From positions 1 to 5,472 of the forward strand of contig CAZFSF010000153.1 of the NCBI GenBank assembly GCA_964522045.1: DNA of 5,472 bases, written 5' to 3'. The position numbers were made by a program, and so were the translations under genes. The first letter of the stretch is position 1. Every line of letters begins with the position of its first letter. Source of the DNA: Desulfacyla sp964522045 (lineage in GTDB: Bacteria > Desulfobacterota > DSM-4660 > Desulfatiglandales > Desulfatiglandaceae). Below are positions 1-5,091 of the stretch, in pieces. Below the pieces are notes generated by a model. That model searched no databases. It saw nothing but the letters and a program-made list of their open reading frames with translations, and was not told where the DNA came from.

Positions 1-142
1 CCCTATCGGGTCAACAGTGCCTTTAAGGCGGAAGGCTGAAGAATTCCAGGGATCCCACAGGGTTTCCATCATCAGAGGAATTTGTTATGATAGGTGGAAT
101 GCAGCCAGTATTCAATAAGCTCAAAATGAAAGGAATATTCCC

Positions 143-1357
143 ATGGCTATTGATCAAGAAACAATAGCAGCAATGTACAAGGGCCTTGCCGCAAAGACCC
201 GATCAAGGCTGAACCAGGCCATAAAAATAATCGTTGAGGCCAAAAAGCGGGGCGGGAAGGTGGTTGCTGGGGTGGGGAGTGGCCCGAACATCCATGAGGG
301 GGTGACGACCCTTATTGCGGAACTGATGCATAAAGGGCTTATCGACGGGGTCTCCACCAGTTCCGCGGTTATCAACCATGAGATGGCAGGGACCCTGGAA
401 AAGGTAAAGCGGTTTAACGGCGAGGCCTTTGGGTTTGCTGGGGATAAACTCCCCTGCGACGGGCAGTTTGAGGTCAGCATGCTTTCAAAGGCCCGGTTGG
501 AGGAGTACCAGCGCGAAATCCATATTGACACTAAGCTTTACCGGAGGATGAGACGGGCCAAAGGGGATGTTATCGTCAAGGTTGCCGGAAATATGGCCTA
601 TCCCACCGGTCTTCGCACGGAGAGATTGGCGCGTGATGTCCTGGCCCTTGCCAGGCGGCATGGCCTCCCCTTTGAGCAGGTGGCCGGTTACGGTGCTGAC
701 CCATATACCATGATAGGGGCGGGGGCCCTTAACAATATTCCGGTGCTGGTGACCGTACCACAGTTGGTCGGTGGTGGAGAGGTAGGTTTGGCCGTTGCCG
801 ATTCCATCCCAGTATCCGGGAGGAGCCAGCGGATTGCCGAACTCCTCGGCAGCGCCGATGTGATTATCGAATCTGCCCTTGCTTTTTCACAGGAGATCCA
901 TGACGGGCCGTTTGAGCTCTTTACCGGTCATGGGTTATGGTCTGACTGGGAAGGGGGGTGGACGTATTCTCTGAGAGATAAAAAGATCATCAGGATAGAC
1001 CTCGATCCTAACTTAGAGAAGGCGTGGACAAATGAGAGGGAATCGGGGATGGTATCAGATGCGGTTCACAAGGGTCTCCCCAAGACAAAATCGATGCGCA
1101 TCCCTTTTCGTATGGAGATGTCGGGGTTTGCCAGGATCCCGGGCAGTGTCCCGGTTGTGGGTGATATAGGTGAAGTGTGGCCCTTAATGGCCACAAGGGT
1201 TGCAGAGGCCCTGGGTGTCAAATTGGACCTGATGTGCTACAAACAGTCTCTTCCTGCCGGCGAAAAATTCCGGGAATGGATTGTCGGACGGGTAAAGCCG
1301 GTTGACAGAGAGCGGATGTTCGAAGCAGTTCGGAAACTTGGATACGGGTCAATCTGA
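143..1357 (+). CDS. Conserved protein of unknown function, possible NAD-binding (OCD/deoxyhypusine-synthase-like) fold
   Basis: A 404-residue, apparently cytosolic protein with no signal peptide or membrane segment. The ATG has an AGGA eight bases upstream, and an in-frame TAA at 116-118 limits any extension. Residues 37-60 (GGKVVAGVGSGPNIHEGV and onward) resemble the first beta strand and glycine-rich turn of a nucleotide-binding fold. Residues 194-220 (GALNNIPVLVT, then a GGGEVG turn) and 238-310 (ADVIIESALAF, later KIIRIDLDPN, then an acidic/basic stretch ending in VSDAVHKG) look like further alternating strands and helices. The overall order (gly-rich turn, a 'LIDGVSTSSAV' segment, a later 'IRIDLDPN' strand followed by 'SGMVSD') recalls the C-terminal ornithine-cyclodeaminase-like domain of TIGR00300 LOR/SDH proteins, but this is memory-based and weak. 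Substrate and pathway are unknown. The stop lies inside the convergent Smr gene (9-bp overlap), so there is no terminator between them. That it is a real gene is near certain; the family call is tentative. Confidence 0.88.
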   Translation: MAIDQETIAAMYKGLAAKTRSRLNQAIKIIVEAKKRGGKVVAGVGSGPNIHEGVTTLIAELMHKGLIDGVSTSSAVINHEMAGTLEKVKRFNGEAFGFAGDKLPCDGQFEVSMLSKARLEEYQREIHIDTKLYRRMRRAKGDVIVKVAGNMAYPTGLRTERLARDVLALARRHGLPFEQVAGYGADPYTMIGAGALNNIPVLVTVPQLVGGGEVGLAVADSIPVSGRSQRIAELLGSADVIIESALAFSQEIHDGPFELFTGHGLWSDWEGGWTYSLRDKKIIRIDLDPNLEKAWTNERESGMVSDAVHKGLPKTKSMRIPFRMEMSGFARIPGSVPVVGDIGEVWPLMATRVAEALGVKLDLMCYKQSLPAGEKFREWIVGRVKPVDRERMFEAVRKLGYGSI

Positions 1358-1636
1358 GTCCCCTCTGAGGCGGACCACGGTCACCCCCCAGCCCGAAGGA
1401 CCGGCGTCAAGGCTGAAGTCTAAGACATTGGGGTCTTTTTCAAGCCGTGCATGGACGATCCTGCGGAGAACGCCCTTTCCCTTTCCATGAATGATCCTGA
1501 CTTCATAGATGCCCTTCTTGAGACACGCCCAGAGGTACTCTTCCACTAAGGAAGACACATCACCGGGGGCAAAGGTGTGCAGGTCCAGGGTCCCGTCGAT
1601 GGGGATCTCAACCGGGTCGGAATTTATTTGGGTCAT
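1349..1636 (-). CDS. Stand-alone Smr-domain protein (small MutS-related)
   Basis: A 95-residue protein that is essentially one Smr domain. It shows the family landmarks in order: LDLH at residues 17-20 (the usual LDLHG, here followed by TF), a helix rich in Glu/Leu at 28-41, the IIHGKGKGVLRR segment at 48-59 with the signature HGKG, and the closing strand GWGVTVVRL at 82-90. Smr domains bind nucleic acid, and several have endonuclease activity on branched DNA or RNA. No MutS core is present, so this is the short, free-standing type of uncertain cellular role. Its ATG overlaps the stop of the preceding 112-residue gene (ATGA), which predicts translational coupling. The usual glycine after LDLH is replaced by Thr, which may or may not matter. 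The 3' end overlaps the convergent gene by 9 bp. Confidence 0.9.
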   Translation of the reverse strand: MTQINSDPVEIPIDGTLDLHTFAPGDVSSLVEEYLWACLKKGIYEVRIIHGKGKGVLRRIVHARLEKDPNVLDFSLDAGPSGWGVTVVRLRGDSD

Positions 1637-1971
1637 ATTGTCTCCAGGTTCAACTGGTCCCCAAAGGCTTCTAAGATTTCCCCGCTCAGTGCTTCGAGGT
1701 CTTTTTTCGTTTCCACCTCTACCACGAGGTCCCGTTCATCCAAGACCTTGAGGAATCCGTATCTCTTGACGATATCGATGACTTTTTTTACATCAACGGT
1801 CACCCATCCCTGCATCCTCAGGACCAGTTCGTCACCCTTAAGGGCTCGTTCAATGGTCAGTTCAACATCCCTTTTCTTGGCATCCCATCCGATCAGGGCC
1901 GGTTTGACAATAATCGGCGTTACCGGATCATGCATGGCAGCGCATCTGAACCATAGTTTTGTCCGGATCAT
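1633..1971 (-). CDS. Small conserved-looking protein of unknown function, first gene of the Smr pair
   Basis: I do not recognise this 112-residue protein. The start is well supported by AGGAG seven bases upstream of the ATG (complement of 1979-1983); Met13 is a less likely alternative with no SD. There is no signal peptide or membrane segment. The sequence alternates short strands (TPIIVKPALIGW at 18-29, VELTIERA at 36-43, ELVLRMQGWVTVD at 48-60) with helices (VKKVIDIVKRYGF at 61-73 and DLEALSGEILEAFG at 91-104), so a small alpha/beta fold is likely. The stop overlaps the Smr start by four bases, so the two proteins are probably made together and may act together. I saw no convincing promoter for the pair in the AT-rich gap upstream, though transcription must begin between about 1972 and 2093 if it is not read through from elsewhere. 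Confidence 0.78.
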   Translation of the reverse strand: MIRTKLWFRCAAMHDPVTPIIVKPALIGWDAKKRDVELTIERALKGDELVLRMQGWVTVDVKKVIDIVKRYGFLKVLDERDLVVEVETKKDLEALSGEILEAFGDQLNLETI

Positions 1972-2093
1972 AGTCTAACTCCTTTGATGTCTCTTCAGAT
2001 CTATCGCACTTAACAGTTGTACCCCCCTTCTTTTACAGCAAATGGAGTAGTTTTTAAAGCTTTCTTAAAAACAATACAGTAAAAAGAGTCGGC

Positions 2094-2122
2094 TTGACAC
2101 TCAATTCTCTTTTCCCTATTAT
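2094..2122 (+). promoter_or_regulatory. Sigma70-type promoter for the cyclase-family gene
   Basis: A perfect -35 hexamer TTGACA (2094-2099) is followed after exactly 17 bases by TATTAT (2117-2122), one mismatch from the consensus TATAAT. The bases just upstream (about 2051-2085) are strongly A/T-rich, as in an UP element, and include a TTTTTAA/TTAAAAA inverted repeat (2051-2057 and 2065-2071). The expected transcript start is near 2129, which leaves a leader of roughly 147 nt before the next gene. Confidence 0.8.
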
Positions 2123-2128
2123 CTTCCC

Positions 2129-2275
2129 TGCAAGAATTTTAGAGGTTAGATAGATTTTTGAGTGTTGTGCGCCGTTTTTAGATGGAAGATTGTACACAAG
2201 AAGGGGGTGATAGGGAGGAAAATGGCGATGATTAATCACTGAAAACTTTTAGTCTCAAAAGAAGGAGGAGAGGTT
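2129..2275 (+). promoter_or_regulatory. Long 5' leader of the cyclase-family gene
   Basis: This is the inferred untranslated leader, from the predicted start to the ATG at 2276. It ends in a strong SD (AAGGAGGAG at 2262-2270, five bases before the ATG). It also contains a second SD-like AGGGAGGAA (2212-2220) just before a six-codon ORF ATG...TGA (2222-2242, MAMINH). That mini-ORF could start in frame at GTG 2207 after AAGGGGG. I recognise no riboswitch or attenuator, and no strong hairpin apart from a weak GTGAT/ATCAC pairing (2207-2211 with 2235-2239). Whether the leader regulates anything is unknown. Confidence 0.4.
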
Positions 2276-3223
2276 ATGAAAAAATGGATTGTTTTTGTTG
2301 CTGCCTTTGCCATTGTGCAATTAACAATAACCATAACGCCCGCAATGAGTGCAGATACGAAACTCTGGGACGTCTACAACAAAGTCCTGAAAAAGGCAAA
2401 ATATGTTGATCTCACCCATGCATTCAACCCTAACATACCTGTCTGGCCCGGATTTGGAAGCGCGAAATTCAAGCCGGGAGTGGCGGGCCAGGAAATCAAG
2501 GATTATTGTACCATCGGTGAAGCCTTCCAGTATAAAAAACATGGGTTTATCTGTACTGCTTATGAGCTTGTGACAGATCAATATGGAACCCAATTAGATC
2601 CGCCTGCCCATTTCTACGAATACGGGGCCACCATCAGCGACCTCCCTGCCACCTATTCGGTTCGGCCGCTGGTGATAATCGATATCCATGAAAAGGCGAA
2701 AAAGGACCCCGGTTATCATGCAACTGTCGGGGACATAAAGGCGTGGGAAGCCAAGTATGGCAAGATCCCTGAGGGGTCGGTGGTGGCGGTTCGTTCAGAT
2801 TGGTACAAAAAATGGAATGATACAAAACGATTTGCCAATGCCCCTTTTCCAGGGATCAAATTAGATGCGCTCAAACTTCTGCACCTCGAACGAAAAATCC
2901 TTTTTCACGGGCATGAACCCTTGGATACCGATACCACGTCAGACATGATTGGGGAGACCTGGTTGCTGACGCATAACTTTTGCCAGGCCGAGGGGATGAA
3001 AAATCTGGACAAAGTCCCCGAAGCAGGCGCCCTTATCCTTATCGGCTTTGCAAAGCCTGAAGGTGGGACAGGCGGTTACGCAAGATATATCGCTGTATGC
3101 CCGCCCGGTTGGAAATACGGAAAATCAATTGCGGAGCTTCCCGGTGCCCCGCTGCCAAAGCAGCCTTATCCCAACAAGAGGGATAAGAATGGCGTCTTGA
3201 GACCGACACCGCCAGGGAAGTAA
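2276..3223 (+). CDS. Exported cyclase-family protein (PF04199, kynurenine formamidase/isatin hydrolase-like)
   Basis: A 315-residue protein beginning with a signal peptide: KK at 2-3, a hydrophobic core at about 4-22, and a cleavage-like site after AMS or AMSA (residues 23-26). It is therefore probably periplasmic. The mature part has cyclase-family landmarks: YVDLTHAFNPNIPVWPGF at 43-60, the metal motif region at 102-112 (QYGTQLDPPAH), GSVVAVRSDW at 167-176, FHGHEPLDTDT at 210-220, and the C-terminal Glu region QAEGMKNLDKVP at 237-248. Family members are metal-dependent amide or lactone hydrolases with HxGTHxDxPxH. Here both leading His are Gln (102, 106), while Asp108 and His112 remain. The later family His aligns roughly with Glu227, and Glu239 is kept. 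I believe a GTQLDPPAH subfamily of exported proteins exists, so this is probably a subfamily trait and not decay. The substrate is unknown. It is a single-gene unit with its own promoter and terminator. Confidence 0.9.
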   Translation: MKKWIVFVAAFAIVQLTITITPAMSADTKLWDVYNKVLKKAKYVDLTHAFNPNIPVWPGFGSAKFKPGVAGQEIKDYCTIGEAFQYKKHGFICTAYELVTDQYGTQLDPPAHFYEYGATISDLPATYSVRPLVIIDIHEKAKKDPGYHATVGDIKAWEAKYGKIPEGSVVAVRSDWYKKWNDTKRFANAPFPGIKLDALKLLHLERKILFHGHEPLDTDTTSDMIGETWLLTHNFCQAEGMKNLDKVPEAGALILIGFAKPEGGTGGYARYIAVCPPGWKYGKSIAELPGAPLPKQPYPNKRDKNGVLRPTPPGK

Positions 3224-3249
3224 GTAAAGAGGCAACCCGCCTTAAGAGG

Positions 3250-3294
3250 ACCGCCCCAAAAACGGCATTTTTGCCGTTTGCAGGGCGGTTTTTA
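3250..3294 (+). terminator. Intrinsic (rho-independent) terminator of the cyclase-family gene
   Basis: An outer stem ACCGCCC (3250-3256) pairs with GGGCGGT (3283-3289). After a small internal loop, an inner stem AAACGGCA (3260-3267) pairs with TGCCGTTT (3272-3279) around a TTTT loop. The right arm runs directly into TTTTTATT. It begins 27 bases after the stop codon. There is no T-run on the other strand, so it should terminate plus-strand transcription only and would not stop tilS transcripts. Confidence 0.93.
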
Positions 3295-3330
3295 TTGTCA
3301 TTAGCACATCAAAACCGTTCCACTTCTGAT

Positions 3331-3537
3331 TTGTCCGGTAATCGTAACTGCTCAGGTGGGTAGGCTAAAGGCTGAAGCCTGTTAGGAAAAGCGGCAATAC
3401 AGCGCATTTTGAAGCCATGGTTGGTGCGAGAATCGGCTGTTTCTCCGCCAAAGTGCGGTAATCGTGCTCTTTTGACCTCTTCAGCCTTCAGTCTAAACAG
3501 CTTCAGCCTGACTACGTGAGTATTTACCGGTAATCAT
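3331..3537. repeat. Cluster of short intergenic repeats (CGGTAATCRT and AGGCTGAAG motifs)
   Basis: This fills the gap between the terminator and tilS and holds no gene. CGGTAATCGT occurs at 3336-3345 and 3456-3465, and as CGGTAATCAT at 3528-3537. Between these lie two heptad-like clusters in opposite orientation: TAGGCTA/AAGGCTG/AAGCCTG at 3361-3381, and its reverse at 3479-3510 with two copies of CTTCAGCCT (3479-3487, 3501-3509). The left cluster also contains the self-complementary AGGCTGAAGCCT (3369-3380). The same nonamer AGGCTGAAG occurs at 33-41, upstream of the first gene, and at 1410-1418 inside the Smr gene. The layout suggests a genome-wide intergenic repeat family; its function is unknown. 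Confidence 0.6.
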
Positions 3538-4945
3538 ACAAAGTGCTCCCTTGGGCGTCAAATGTGATCTTCAAAATCCTCCGGGTCCTTGATGTGACCT
3601 TTAACCGATCATCAATTCTCAGGCCGCAGACCCAAATCGGTTTATTCGTTTGGGTCAATATTGGTATTTGTTTCCTGACATCGGATGGGATCTTCATGTC
3701 AATGAAAAAACTTTTTAGTTTTTTGTGGCCTGTCATTCCAAGGGGGACGAACCTGTCACCGGGCCGGAAATTTCTGAGCATTAATGGATAGGTGATTCGG
3801 TCTGCGTCAAAACAGGCGGTCCAGGCGGAGTTTTTAAGCCCCGGAACGGCCTTTCTTTCAACTTCCTCGATCTGCATTGTGCTGCCCAAGGTTTCCAGAT
3901 CAAATGCTCCAGGTTTCTCTATAACATAGCAAAAACTTTTGGACGTTTTGGGCCCTGCCCTTGAAAAAATCAGTCTGTCATATACCTTTTTAACCGCAAG
4001 CATGTTGGGCAGGGTGACCTCTGCCTGAGGCTTTCTGCCCGTTGCTATCTGCTTTATAGCATCAATATTCGGCAAGCTTATCCGTCGTAGACTCCCACCT
4101 TTTCTTTTCAATACCTGCCTGATAACATGATTCTTCAGGGGCTCGGGCAACCAGTTGAACCGGAATAAAGGAAGCATGATCTCGTTATTTGAACCGGTTT
4201 CGGCCCACTTTTTTAACCATCTTGTTGCCTTTGCCTCTAACCACGTGTTTTCTTCTCGCATGATACCGGCTGTCCTGCCGAGAAGCTCAACGATCTTGGG
4301 CTGGTATTTTTCGAGCTGAGGAAGGAGGTTTAAACGGATTTCATTTCTCAAGTGCTTAGTTTCGGAATTGGAAGAATCCGTTATGTATATGATCCCCCTG
4401 TTAGAAAGGTAAGATTCAATCTGGCTCCGGGTCGACTCGATCAACGGCCTGATTATGTGGCTATCGCGAACGGGTGGTATACCGGAGAGGCCTGATGGAC
4501 CGCTTCCCCGCAATAGCCGCATGAGGACAGTCTCGGCCTGGTCATTCAGGTTGTGGCCCATGGCTATTTTCTGAGCAGCAAATTCTTCTTTGACCTCTTC
4601 GAGGAATCGGTATCTAACATCTCTGGCCCTTTCCTCTAATGATGCGGTCCCCGGCTCTATTGCAGGACCAGCCTTTTTCGTAACAAAATCGCAATTAAAA
4701 GATGCCGCCAAGGATTTGACAAAGTCAGTCTCATATTCATCCTCGTTCGGTCTAAGCCCGTGATCAAAATGGGCTACTACCAATTCTATCCCCAGAACCT
4801 CCTTGAGACTGTGGAGTACGTCTAAAAGGCAGACAGAATCCGCCCCTCCCGATATGGCAACGATTACACGATCTCCACGCCCGACCATGCGGTATTTTGA
4901 AATGGTATTTTCGACTTTCTTGATGATATCCTTTACTATATTCAT
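3524..4945 (-). CDS. tilS: tRNA(Ile)-lysidine synthetase
   Basis: This cytosolic enzyme uses ATP and lysine to convert C34 of the CAU-anticodon tRNA(Ile2) to lysidine, so that the tRNA reads AUA and is charged with isoleucine; it is normally essential. In 473 residues, the PP-loop SGGADS lies at 32-37 (preceded by VIVAI), VVAHFDHGLRP at 56-66, the adenylation-domain GHNLNDQAET at 130-139 and MRLLRGSG at 142-149, RNEIRLNLLP at 200-209, and the C-terminal tRNA-binding domain with RNFRPGDRFVPLGM at 391-404 and KKLKSFFIDMKIP at 408-420. The length fits the family. The frame stays open to a TTG at 5059 (511 residues) or an ATG at 5035, but the extra N-terminus resembles nothing in TilS, lacks an SD, and the promoter would place the transcript start beside 5059. 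The chosen ATG has only a weak SD of its own and is preceded by coupled mini-ORFs. The last residues (about 462-473) run into an intergenic repeat. Confidence 0.95.
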   Translation of the reverse strand: MNIVKDIIKKVENTISKYRMVGRGDRVIVAISGGADSVCLLDVLHSLKEVLGIELVVAHFDHGLRPNEDEYETDFVKSLAASFNCDFVTKKAGPAIEPGTASLEERARDVRYRFLEEVKEEFAAQKIAMGHNLNDQAETVLMRLLRGSGPSGLSGIPPVRDSHIIRPLIESTRSQIESYLSNRGIIYITDSSNSETKHLRNEIRLNLLPQLEKYQPKIVELLGRTAGIMREENTWLEAKATRWLKKWAETGSNNEIMLPLFRFNWLPEPLKNHVIRQVLKRKGGSLRRISLPNIDAIKQIATGRKPQAEVTLPNMLAVKKVYDRLIFSRAGPKTSKSFCYVIEKPGAFDLETLGSTMQIEEVERKAVPGLKNSAWTACFDADRITYPLMLRNFRPGDRFVPLGMTGHKKLKSFFIDMKIPSDVRKQIPILTQTNKPIWVCGLRIDDRLKVTSRTRRILKITFDAQGSTLYDYR

Positions 4946-4971
4946 GTCACGTCCAGAAGAGCATAATGCAT
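4942..4971 (-). CDS. Nine-codon leader ORF (uORF2) overlapping the tilS start
   Basis: It encodes MHYALLDVT. It has the best SD in the tilS leader: GGAGG (complement of 4979-4983), seven bases before its ATG. Its TGA overlaps the tilS ATG as ATGA, the classic arrangement for termination-reinitiation. No in-frame tilS start lies downstream of that SD, so the SD serves this mini-ORF or acts through it. The peptide itself is probably not functional. It is too short to prove by sequence alone. Confidence 0.42.
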   Translation of the reverse strand: MHYALLDVT

Positions 4972-5006
4972 CAAAATACCTCCAGCCCGGGGTTTTGATC
5001 CCGCAT
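4971..5006 (-). CDS. Eleven-codon leader ORF (uORF1) overlapping uORF2
   Basis: It encodes MRDQNPGLEVF, starting at an ATG five bases after AGGA (complement of 5012-5015). Its TGA shares a base with the next mini-ORF's ATG (TGATG). It lies fully within the predicted tilS leader transcript. Together with uORF2 it would form a relay of two coupled mini-ORFs into tilS. This is weaker than uORF2 and could be chance. Confidence 0.25.
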   Translation of the reverse strand: MRDQNPGLEVF

Positions 5007-5063
5007 TCGTTTCCTGTGTCCGATAAGGACAGCATTGGTGGGGCTGATGCACTTGGCAAAAAT

Positions 5064-5091
5064 ATTTTAACTTGCCTGTTCAGGCTGTCAA
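5064..5091 (-). promoter_or_regulatory. Sigma70-type promoter for tilS with a palindromic spacer
   Basis: Reading the minus strand, TTGACA (complement of 5086-5091) is followed after 16 bases by TAAAAT (complement of 5064-5069). The -35 is a perfect match and the -10 has one mismatch. The predicted transcript start is near 5057, giving a leader of about 112 nt to the ATG at 4945. The spacer contains the inverted repeat GCCTGAACAGGC next to the -35 (5074-5085), a position where a bound regulator would block polymerase. A second inverted repeat, AATTCAG/CTGAATT (5107-5113, 5122-5128), lies just upstream of the -35. Confidence 0.72.

Noticed and set aside
1..118. Possible 3' end of an upstream gene (frame 1 to TGA 37-39, or frame 2 to TAA 116-118)
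   Set aside because: Both tails are too short to recognise and they conflict with each other; the AGGCTGAAG repeat at 33-41 suggests intergenic DNA.
1302..1978. Plus-strand open frames antisense to the Smr gene pair
   Set aside because: Their sequence is the Ser/Pro/Arg-rich composition typical of shadow frames, and the minus-strand genes have clear family motifs and SDs.
3438..3460. Small CCGC/GCGG hairpin as a tilS terminator
   Set aside because: The stem is only four pairs and no T-run follows on either strand.
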